Shown here: positions 52,134 to 58,420 of the stretch, in pieces
Position numbering within the stretch: the first letter of the stretch is position 1
Layout of the letters: each line of letters starts with the position of its first letter
Origin: Halalkalibacter alkaliphilus
Lineage (GTDB): Bacteria > Bacillota > Bacilli > Bacillales > Bacillaceae_D
Assembly: GCF_023555415.1 (NCBI RefSeq)
Contig: NZ_JAKRYL010000004.1
Coordinates: 186,001-250,000, forward strand
DNA: 64,000 nucleotides
Direction of reading: 5' to 3'
Translations under genes and position numbers: made by a program
Notes under the pieces: generated by a model
What the model saw: only the letters and a program-made list of their open reading frames with translations
Told to the model about the DNA's origin: nothing
Database searches by the model: none

Positions 52134-52344
52134 AAATACACCCCATTTCAACTATTTATTAAGTTTGAGCTTAATATCTTTTAATAGTAACAATTGGCTC
52201 TTCAAACAACTGTGACTTAATTAACATTTATTTTAATATGTAAAGTGAACTGAATTACGTACATATTCCATAATCAATGAGAAAACAGAAGCAAGTAGAA
52301 ATAAATGGTTTTCTCATAAGCAGAAACAGAGGAGGCAATGATTC

Positions 52345-52379
52345 GGGGGTTTGTCAATAATAGCTGTACAAACCCCCTT
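52345..52379 (-). terminator. Terminator of ric
   Basis: GGGGGTTTGT pairs with ACAAACCCCC (10 perfect pairs), 29 bases beyond the ric stop; T-rich sequence is not extended. Confidence 0.7.
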
Positions 52380-52406
52380 CTACTTGCAGCCTATTTTGTA
52401 TAAGAA

Positions 52407-53114
52407 CTAGACCTGTGCTACTGCTCGAGGGAACAACACATTATTTTCTAAGTGAATGTGTTGGAACATATCAGCTTCAATGTCCTCAAGACGTTGATAG
52501 ACTAAACGATACGTACCGCAAGCTCCTTCTGGAGGAGTAAAGTCGTTTGTAACCTCACGGAGTTCTTTTAAAATATTCCCGGCGTGGCTATGTTCATTTT
52601 CTAGTTCTTCAACGACCTTTTGTAATTTCTCAACGTTTTCTTTCGTTCTGTTTTGTTCAACTTCTAAAATAAGAGGAAAATCTTCCGTTTCTTCTTTAAT
52701 TAAATGTTGCTCTAATTCAACACGTAATTCGTGGAATAAACGATGGATTTGAGCTAAATGAGGTTGTCCAGCCCCATGAACACGTAATACTTTTGTAACG
52801 TAAGGACTTAATTGACTAAACTCTTCATTAATAAAGCGGTGATGCTTATTAATAATATAATCGATTAGTTCACTATATGATGCGCGTTCCCACTCGATTC
52901 TCGATTCATTTGAAGCAATTGTTTCTTGATAGAGTGTATTTAAGTTTGTTAAAACTTCCTCTGCTGAAAGATTTCTTTCATTTATAGCCTCTATAATTGG
53001 ACGGTTTCCGCCACAACAAAAGTCAATGCGATAAGATTTGAAAAGGTCACTTGCCTTAGGAAATTTCGTTACGATTTCACCTACAACTGATGTTTCAGTA
53101 AATGTTCGGTCCAT
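52407..53114 (-). CDS. ric: Di-iron Fe-S cluster repair protein Ric (ScdA/YtfE)
   Basis: A 235-residue hemerythrin-type protein. The N-terminal ScdA_N domain has YRIDFCCGGN; the di-iron domain has HHRFINEE, RVHGAGQPHL, EQHLIKEETEDFP, ENEHSHAGN and HIHLENNVLFP. Ric repairs Fe-S clusters damaged by nitric oxide or peroxide. A near-perfect Crp/Fnr-type palindrome lies 66 bases upstream, and the divergent gene encodes a Crp/Fnr regulator, so local control by that regulator is likely. Confidence 0.92.
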   Translation of the reverse strand: MDRTFTETSVVGEIVTKFPKASDLFKSYRIDFCCGGNRPIIEAINERNLSAEEVLTNLNTLYQETIASNESRIEWERASYSELIDYIINKHHRFINEEFSQLSPYVTKVLRVHGAGQPHLAQIHRLFHELRVELEQHLIKEETEDFPLILEVEQNRTKENVEKLQKVVEELENEHSHAGNILKELREVTNDFTPPEGACGTYRLVYQRLEDIEADMFQHIHLENNVLFPRAVAQV

Positions 53115-53179
53115 TTTAATTCCTCCATTTGGTTAATTTGAAACTCTAAGTAAATGATAACAACGAAATATCACCTTTG

Positions 53180-53197
53180 TAGTGATTTAGATCACTA
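53180..53197. promoter_or_regulatory. Crp/Fnr-type box, ric side
   Basis: TAGTGA-TTTAGA-TCACTA, an 18-bp near-perfect palindrome centred 74 bases upstream of ric. Confidence 0.75.
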
Positions 53198-53256
53198 GTA
53201 AAAAAAGTGTCTTACAAAAAGTCCAATCCAAGAATTAAACCCACTATTAGATGTAC

Positions 53257-53274
53257 CTGTGATCTAGCTCACAG
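53257..53274. promoter_or_regulatory. Crp/Fnr-type box, regulator side
   Basis: CTGTGA-TCTAGC-TCACAG includes the textbook TGTGA-N6-TCACA core and is centred 68 bases upstream of the regulator start. Confidence 0.8.
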
Positions 53275-53333
53275 TTTGCTTTTTGATGATTTACTACAAT
53301 TAAATAAGAATATGTAAGTGAAGGGGTTTTGAT

Positions 53334-54023
53334 ATGAAAACAGCGCTGATTAAAAATCATCTACAGGAAGTATCCCTTTTTAAGGATCTTTCAGAAGAAG
53401 AGATCCAGCCGATCGTCGATATTTCACAATTGCGGACATATCCGGCAAGGTCATTTGTTTTTATGCAAGGCGAACCGCTTGATCGAGTGTTTTTTATTCA
53501 TTCGGGTAAGGTGAAAATAAATAAAACCGATCTGTCAGGCAAAGAACAAATTGTGTCCATTCTCGAGGATGGGGATATGTTTCCACACGCTGGTTTTTTC
53601 CGAAAAGGAAACTTCCCTGCACATGCCGAGATCCTCGAGACCTCAGAGTTAATTGTTATTCCGGTGGGGCAGTTTGAACAGATCCTTCTTACATATCCTG
53701 AACTATGTATGAAGATGTTCAAAGTGTTAGGAGAGAAAATTGTAGATCTCCAGAATAGACTAGAGGAAAAAATTCTTCGTGACACATATGAACAAATTGT
53801 AATGTTACTTCTGCGCTTATGTAAATCAAATGGTGAACAGGTCGGCGAATGGTATAAACTAACAACCCATTTTACTAATAGAGAATTAGCCAATATGATT
53901 GGTACTTCGAGAGAGACGATAAATCGCACCATTAATCGTTTACGGAAGAAAGATATGATTGATACGGATGAAGAGGGATATTTCATTATCAAATTAGAAA
54001 ATTTGGAAGATGAAATTATCTAA
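53334..54023 (+). CDS. Crp/Fnr-family transcriptional regulator
   Basis: A 229-residue regulator: cyclic-nucleotide-binding-like beta roll (SFVFMQGEPLDRVFFIHSGK, VSILEDGDMFP), a dimer helix, and an HTH with FTNRELANMIGTSRETINRTINRLRKK (E-SR-R recognition). It has no N-terminal Cys cluster, so it is not an O2-sensing FNR; it may resemble DNR/NnrR-type or ArcR-type regulators that respond to NO or redox. It is divergent from ric and flanked by three palindromes of its class, which suggests autoregulation and control of ric. GAAGGGG precedes the ATG. Confidence 0.85.
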   Translation: MKTALIKNHLQEVSLFKDLSEEEIQPIVDISQLRTYPARSFVFMQGEPLDRVFFIHSGKVKINKTDLSGKEQIVSILEDGDMFPHAGFFRKGNFPAHAEILETSELIVIPVGQFEQILLTYPELCMKMFKVLGEKIVDLQNRLEEKILRDTYEQIVMLLLRLCKSNGEQVGEWYKLTTHFTNRELANMIGTSRETINRTINRLRKKDMIDTDEEGYFIIKLENLEDEII

Positions 54024-54047
54024 TATCAAAACTTTTACTATTAGACA

Positions 54048-54063
54048 TGTGATTCAACTCACA
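54048..54063. promoter_or_regulatory. Third Crp/Fnr-type box
   Basis: TGTGATTCAACTCACA (TGTGA-N6-TCACA), 25 bases after the regulator stop and 70 bases before the truncated MIP18-like gene. Confidence 0.75.
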
Positions 54064-54132
54064 AACCCCCAAAAATTTATTGGTTATAGTGAAACAGAGT
54101 TCTTAAACAGTAAATAAAAAGGGGTGAATGAA

Positions 54133-54225
54133 ATGAAGGAACAATTATTGGAACAAATTTATGAAAAACTGGAAGAAGTAAATGATCCTGAACTTGGAAT
54201 TGACATCGTAAATTTAGGACATTGA
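54133..54225 (+). pseudogene. Truncated MIP18/DUF59 Fe-S assembly factor
   Basis: ATG at 54133 behind AAAAGGGGTGAATG begins a frame of 30 residues: KEQLLEQIYEKLEEVNDPEL, then GIDIVNLGH and a stop. EVNDPELGIDIVNLG is the hallmark of the SufT/PaaD/YitW family, which normally continues NLGLIY for another 70 residues. After the stop no continuation was recognised, so the gene is broken. Its upstream Crp-type box survives. Confidence 0.75.
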
Positions 54226-54328
54226 TAGAAATTATCGGCAATGCACAACCAGGATCACCACCATTAAACATGGTGATGTTGTGGCAGCAATAACTGAAAT
54301 AACCTATTGTGATAGACTTCTAGATAAA

Positions 54329-54362
54329 AACAAGCACTTCTAAAAGGCGAAGTACTTGTTCC
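54329..54362 (+). terminator. Terminator beyond the broken gene
   Basis: AACAAGCACTTC pairs with GAAGTACTTGTT (one G-T/A-C mismatch) around TAAAAGGC. Confidence 0.65.
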
Positions 54363-54405
54363 TAATTTTTCATTGTTGTATTTTAAAAAATCTGGTTCGA
54401 TATGT

Positions 54406-54813
54406 TTAATTACTCTTTTTTGTTCTTTTACTTTGAGAAGTTCTTTTTTTGATTAATGACACATCCCTAGCAACTTTCTCTAATTTTTGAGTTAAGGAAG
54501 TCAGCATTTCACGCTCTTTTTTTATTTCTGAAATGTCAGCAGCAATCGTTTCTAATGTTTGTATTAAAGTGTCCATCTCACTTTTTTCTTTCTCTTTAGG
54601 TTCTTCAGGTTCTGGAGGTGTGGAATTTTGTTTCACTTTGTTAAGCTCTGTGATGGAATTTTTGAGAGCATCGTTTTTTAGAAGAGTTGTTGTTAGCTGC
54701 ATCAAAGAATTAAAGTCAATTGAATTCTCATTTTTCATTAAATTACCAGTCAGGTTCTTAAGTGCCTCCTTGTCTATACTATTAGCAGTGTTTTTTGCAC
54801 TGTTTTCATTCAT
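54406..54813 (-). CDS. Helical/coiled-coil protein, unknown
   Basis: A 135-residue, charged, helical protein without membrane segment: MNENSAKNTANSIDKEALKN, SLMQLTTTLLKNDALKNSIT, a Pro/Glu linker (PPEPEEPKEKEK) and a C-terminal coiled coil (LTSLTQKLEKVARDVSLIKK) with a basic end (SQSKRTKKSN). AAAGGTGG precedes the ATG with long spacing. It lies downstream of the 55-residue hydrophobic peptide, separated by a strong terminator. I do not recognise it. Confidence 0.55.
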   Translation of the reverse strand: MNENSAKNTANSIDKEALKNLTGNLMKNENSIDFNSLMQLTTTLLKNDALKNSITELNKVKQNSTPPEPEEPKEKEKSEMDTLIQTLETIAADISEIKKEREMLTSLTQKLEKVARDVSLIKKRTSQSKRTKKSN

Positions 54814-54955
54814 AATTATTTAACCACCTTTTTGTCTAGAATGTATAAGTTTGGGATTTTCTAATATCATATGTCGGTTAATTTAAATTGAGTGTGTAAA
54901 TATCTCCACTGAAAAAAGTTAATTTTTGTTTGAAAAAGTAAACAATTTTTGAAAG

Positions 54956-54996
54956 AAAAACACTAGAAGATTAACTAGAATCTTCTAGTGTTTTTC
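54956..54996. terminator. Perfect bidirectional terminator
   Basis: AAAAACACTAGAAGA pairs with TCTTCTAGTGTTTTT around a 10-base loop; it follows the stop of the 55-residue peptide on the - strand. Confidence 0.88.
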
Positions 54997-55008
54997 ACCC
55001 ATTATGAT

Positions 55009-55176
55009 TTACGGACACGGTGCTGTAGCGATAGCATTTCTAGCAGTAACAATTGGACCTGTATTGAAGCCGAATAGGTCAGCAACAATTATAGCTAATT
55101 CTAATAATAGAATTAGTAAAATTCTTCCTACACCACATAGAATAGTTTCAAGAAGACCATCAGTAGAAATCGGCAT
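55009..55176 (-). CDS. 55-residue hydrophobic peptide, unknown
   Basis: A very strong AAAGGAGGAG site precedes MPISTDGLLETILCGVGRIL, then a hydrophobic LILLLELAIIVADLFGF and a C-terminal TARNAIATAPCP. It has one membrane-spanning stretch and two Cys. The + strand reading of the same DNA gives an open frame without a ribosome site, which I reject. The gene is short, highly translatable and followed by a perfect terminator. A spore, bacteriocin-like or membrane-regulator peptide is possible, none proven. Confidence 0.6.
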   Translation of the reverse strand: MPISTDGLLETILCGVGRILLILLLELAIIVADLFGFNTGPIVTARNAIATAPCP

Positions 55177-55528
55177 ATATTTCTCCTCCTTTCTTAGAAG
55201 TTAATACATTCTATGTAAAAAAAACGGACAAGTTTAAACTTATATCACAAAAACAAAAAAAAGGGCTGTCCTATTTTTTATAATCTCGGTAAAAGAAACT
55301 GATTAAAACAACTATTGTAAATACTTGGTTTTTATAGATAGGTAGTTATGGAAGCAGAAAGTTTTAATAAGTTTATTATGAATGATGTTTTTGTGAAATA
55401 ACTTTTTGTTGTGCGTAACTTGGATCTACTCTTAGTGCTGCTATTAATTTATAGTTTTGAATCTACTAGTTGACCAGAAGGATCCATATATGCTTCTGTT
55501 GTTTTGTTTCAATTTATTTTGTCTCCTT
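55177..55528. other. Gene-free stretch
   Basis: About 350 bases of AT-rich DNA. On the - strand near 55453-55512 a short frame reads NKTTEAYMDPSGQLVDSKL before a stop, which looks like the tail of a lost gene. Nothing else could be supported. Confidence 0.4.
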
Positions 55529-55570
55529 AACGTTAGAAAGCAAAGCTTCGAAGCTTTGCTTTCTAACGTT
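55529..55570. repeat. 42-bp perfect palindrome at the 3' end of the peroxiredoxin gene
   Basis: Two 21-base arms (starting AACGTTAGAAAGCAAAGCTT on the left) are exact inverse complements with no spacer; the right end overlaps the peroxiredoxin stop codon by two bases. As RNA it folds into a very stable hairpin, but no T tract follows on the - strand, so it may protect the 3' end rather than terminate. Confidence 0.8.
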
Positions 55571-56195
55571 ATATTCTACCGATATCTCTAGTTCTTCTTT
55601 CTATACCGGGTTGCCCAGGTATCCAGTTTGCTGGGATACCTAGACCGGTTTCTCGGCCATATTGAATTCCTTGTATGAGGCGCAGTATTTCATAACTGTT
55701 TCGTCCTACCTCTCGCGGATAGATACTCTTTGAAACTATGGTTCCCTCTGGATCAATAATAACAGTAGCACGAAAAGAAACACCTGCATTTTCATCTAGA
55801 ACACGGTAAGCACGGCTAATCATATGATTTCGATCACTTAGTAATGGAAATTGCACCTTTCTTGCTGATGGTGAAGTATCTTTAAATACTTTATGAGCAT
55901 AAACGCTGTCTGTGCTTATGCCCCAAACTTCAGCGCCTAACGCTCTTAATTCCGGGTAAATAGCAGCAACTGCTGCTAATTCAGTCGGTCAAACAAAGGT
56001 GAAATCACTAGAATAGAAAAATAAGATCATCCACGATCCGCGGAAATCCTTAAGGTCTACGGACTGAATCTCGTCATTTATATATGCATCAGCACGGAAT
56101 AGTGGAGCTATATCATCCCTAGATGCACAAAAGGGAAGAGGACAATGATTGAATTTTTTCACTGAAATTTCTTCACGATAGTAATCATCTTTCAT
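55569..56195 (-). CDS. Peroxiredoxin with in-frame TGA at the peroxidatic Cys (candidate selenoprotein)
   Basis: Reading through one TGA gives a 208-residue AhpC/TSA-type peroxiredoxin: RGSWMILFFYSSDFTFV, then TGA at residue 69, then PTELAAVAAIYPELRALG, WGISTDSVYAHKVF, SFRATVIIDPEGTI and YPREVGRNSYEILR. The TGA (55989-55991) replaces the peroxidatic Cys of the FTFVCPTE motif, and the 139 codons after it are open and conserved. No resolving Cys exists (GIPANWIPG); Cys18 and Cys23 (HCPLPFC) are the only cysteines. A hairpin suited to selenocysteine insertion follows the TGA. AAAGGAGGTGA precedes the start at 56195. If TGA is read as stop the product is a useless 68-residue fragment. Confidence 0.75.
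55961..55978 (-). promoter_or_regulatory. Candidate bacterial SECIS hairpin
   Basis: On the coding strand TAGCAGC-AGTT-GCTGCTA forms seven perfect pairs with a four-base loop whose second base is G. The loop begins 17 bases after the TGA, inside the 16-37 window of the bacterial SECIS model, with a possible unpaired U just below the stem. Confidence 0.6.
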
Positions 56196-56356
56196 TCCTA
56201 AATCACCTCCTTTATTTATCAACATCACCTATTAAATTGTTTAATAAAAACAGAAAATTGGTTTTTTTACTTAATCTAGCCTATGTTTCTATAAACAAAG
56301 TGTCACTATGTCATCTGCCCATCTACACCCAAAAATTTAAAATTCAGGCTTGACTA

Positions 56357-56374
56357 TATACCTGTATGGGTATA
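56357..56374. promoter_or_regulatory. CstR/CsoR-type operator 1
   Basis: TATACC-TGTATG-GGTATA, a perfect 6+6 inverted repeat with 6-base spacer, upstream of the rhodanese remnant and cstR and 162 bases from the divergent peroxiredoxin start. Confidence 0.75.
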
Positions 56375-56410
56375 TTATTTAGTTATAAACAACGAGGGGG
56401 GAGAGAGCGT

Positions 56411-56541
56411 TTGATAAAAAAGTATTGGCATATCATAATCCTATAATAATATTAATTGGATTTGTCGGATATAAACTATCGCTTAATGCAGGGAAAGGTG
56501 AAATTAACACTGAACGATTTGCCAAATTGTTGAATGATTAA
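56411..56541 (+). pseudogene. Remnant of a membrane-anchored protein, possibly rhodanese
   Basis: TTG at 56411 behind GGGGGGAGAGAG starts MIKKYWHIIIL and hits a stop; a +1 or -1 shift continues IILIGFVGYKLSLNAGKGEI and NTERFAKLLND, then a stop. This is a membrane anchor followed by what looks like the first turn of a rhodanese domain (xxFAKLLND), with the catalytic part gone. It is the first cistron behind operator 1, so the operon has lost a gene. The remainder of the gap 56196-56644 holds only promoter DNA. Confidence 0.45.
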
Positions 56542-56644
56542 CATGAAGATAAATAATACAAAGGTTCTTATATGACGATTTTCTTTATAGTATTAATAGT
56601 TAATAAACAACCATCTTAGGACAACTGAAAAAGGAGGGAAATCA

Positions 56645-56905
56645 ATGGAGTATAATGAAAAAATGAAAAATAGAGTGAAACGTGTAGAAGGACAAGTTAG
56701 AGCCATCCTTAGAATGATGGAAGAGGGAAAGGACTGTAAGGATCTTGTCGTTCAAATGTCAGCAGCAAGAAATGCATTGGATCGAGCGATTGGCTTAGTC
56801 GTAAGTTCAAACTTAGAGCAGTGTATCCGTGAGCAAATTGTAAAAGGGGAAGACACAGAAGCGCTCATTCAAGAAGCTGTGAACTTATTAGTGAAAAGCA
56901 GATAA
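56645..56905 (+). CDS. cstR: CstR-type persulfide-sensing repressor (CsoR/FrmR family)
   Basis: An 86-residue all-helical repressor: RVKRVEGQVRAILRMMEEGK, then Cys31 (KDCKDLV) and Cys60 (NLEQCIREQI). Copper-sensing CsoR has Cys-His-Cys; here the His position is Asn, and the two Cys fall at exactly 31 and 60 as in S. aureus CstR, which senses per- and polysulfides by forming cross-links between these residues. It should repress the following sulfur genes through the TATACC-N6-GGTATA sites. AAAGGAGGG precedes the ATG. Confidence 0.85.
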   Translation: MEYNEKMKNRVKRVEGQVRAILRMMEEGKDCKDLVVQMSAARNALDRAIGLVVSSNLEQCIREQIVKGEDTEALIQEAVNLLVKSR

Positions 56906-57015
56906 TAATAAAGATTGATTAACAGGGGAGAGTGACAACAATTACAATACCCCCATGGGTTTAGATGGGCTTGAATTAGTAATTTAATGTCTTAACAAAA
57001 TTTTTTAACCTTTCT

Positions 57016-57033
57016 AATACCTGTATGTGTATA
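57016..57033. promoter_or_regulatory. CstR-type operator 2
   Basis: AATACC-TGTATG-TGTATA, a variant of operator 1 with 10 of 12 arm bases kept. Confidence 0.6.
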
Positions 57034-57118
57034 TGTATGTAATTTAAAAGAAGCTATCTTTCAGATATTTAAGTTCTTGATTAAAAGGGGTAGGATCATT
57101 ATTTTTTTTGAACATTCA

Positions 57119-57136
57119 TATACCTGTACTGGTATA
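57119..57136. promoter_or_regulatory. CstR-type operator 3
   Basis: TATACC-TGTACT-GGTATA, perfect arms, 29 bases before the dsrE start. Confidence 0.75.
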
Positions 57137-57164
57137 TGTTAATAAATACAAAGGAGTGGAGAAC

Positions 57165-57644
57165 ATGACAGACAAAAAGAAAACAACGATCATCTTATTT
57201 AGTGGTGAGTATGATAAAGCAATGGCAGCTTTTATAATCGCAAACGGTGCTGCGGCCTATGATCATGAAGTAACGATCTTCTCGACATTTTGGGGACTAA
57301 ACGCTTTTAGAAAAGATCAACACGTACCAGTTAAAAAGGGATTCTTAGAAAAAATGTTTGCAAAAATGATGCCACGAGGCGCTGACAACATGGGACTTTC
57401 CAATATGAACTTCGCTGGAATGGGACCAAAAATGATTAAGCACGTAATGAAAAAACACAATGCGATGCCACTACCTGATTTAGTAAAAATGGCTCAAGAA
57501 CAAGGCGTGAAGCTAGTTGCTTGTACAATGACAATGGATTTATTAGGACTACAAAAAGAAGAATTGATTGATGATATAGAATACGCTGGTGTTGCAGCTT
57601 ATCTAGCTGATGCTGAAGAAGGAAATGTGAACTTATTTATTTAA
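57165..57644 (+). CDS. DsrE/DsrF-like sulfur carrier protein (YrkE-like)
   Basis: A 159-residue DsrE-type protein: TTIILFSGEYDKAMAAFIIA, TIFSTFWGLNAFRK, a Met-rich middle (KMMPRGADNMGLSNMNF) and the conserved Cys in KLVACTMTMDLLG. Proteins of this group (YrkE in B. subtilis) accept sulfane sulfur from TusA/rhodanese partners. The start at 57165 follows AGGAGTGGAG; an earlier in-frame ATG lies inside operator 3. Downstream a 13-codon frame (MGLCGCRHDELGR) at 57662 looks like a further small remnant. Confidence 0.82.
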   Translation: MTDKKKTTIILFSGEYDKAMAAFIIANGAAAYDHEVTIFSTFWGLNAFRKDQHVPVKKGFLEKMFAKMMPRGADNMGLSNMNFAGMGPKMIKHVMKKHNAMPLPDLVKMAQEQGVKLVACTMTMDLLGLQKEELIDDIEYAGVAAYLADAEEGNVNLFI

Positions 57645-57730
57645 CCCAAGGGGGTACTTGAATGGGATTATGTGGTTGTAGGCATGATGAACTGGGAAGG
57701 TAACGTTAAATTAATTTTTTTGAAGTTAAT

Positions 57731-57749
57731 TATACTGGTAATAGGTATA
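57731..57749. promoter_or_regulatory. CstR-type operator 4 (degenerate)
   Basis: TATACT-N7-GGTATA, 21 bases before the tusA-rhodanese start; one arm mismatch and one extra spacer base. Confidence 0.5.
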
Positions 57750-57769
57750 TGATCTAGGAGGAATATGAT

Positions 57770-58342
57770 ATGGAAACTATTAAATTTGATCAATTAGTAG
57801 ATGCAAAAGGATTAGCATGTCCAATGCCCATTGTCCGTACTAAAAAAGCAATGAATGAGCTAGATCCAGGTAGAGTATTAGAAGTTCAAGCAACAGATAA
57901 AGGGTCAACTGCTGATATTAAAGCTTGGACACAGAGCACTGGACATCAATATATAGGAACCGTTGAAGAGGGTGATGTGTTAAAACATTACCTTCGTAAG
58001 GCGACTGGGGAAGAGAAAGAAGAGAAAAAGCATCCGCATGTAGTGAATAATGAAGAACTTCAGGGGAAGTTAACTAATAATGAAGACATTGTAGTCCTTG
58101 ATGTTCGTGAATCAGCTGAATTTGCTTTTAACCATATTCCTGGTGCAAGATCGATTCCACTTGGTGAGCTTGAAAATCGTTTAAATGAACTAAGTAAGGA
58201 TACAGAAATTTATGTCGTTTGTCGTACTGGAAGCCGTAGTGATTTAGCTGCACAAAAATTAACAGATGCTGGATTCGCACATGTCATTAATGTCGTACCT
58301 GGCATGAGTGAATGGAACAGTCAAACTGATAATCTAAACTAA
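57770..58342 (+). CDS. TusA-rhodanese fusion sulfurtransferase (YrkF-like)
   Basis: A 190-residue fusion. The N-terminal TusA domain (1-80) carries the Cys-Pro motif LACPMPIVRTKKAM; the C-terminal rhodanese domain (90-190) has VVLDVRESAEFAFNHIPGAR and the active loop VVCRTGSRSD. It moves sulfane sulfur between carriers and is a typical member of CstR regulons (cstA-like, YrkF). GGAGG precedes the ATG. Confidence 0.92.
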   Translation: METIKFDQLVDAKGLACPMPIVRTKKAMNELDPGRVLEVQATDKGSTADIKAWTQSTGHQYIGTVEEGDVLKHYLRKATGEEKEEKKHPHVVNNEELQGKLTNNEDIVVLDVRESAEFAFNHIPGARSIPLGELENRLNELSKDTEIYVVCRTGSRSDLAAQKLTDAGFAHVINVVPGMSEWNSQTDNLN

Positions 58343-58420
58343 TAGCCAAGGCTACTAATATAACATTAATCTTTTAATTAAATTTTTTTAAATAAAAACA
58401 TACTACAGGGGGTATAAAAG

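Noticed and set aside
55004-55204. 66-codon + strand frame opposite the 55-residue peptide
   Set aside because: No ribosome site; the - strand frame has an excellent one and a terminator.
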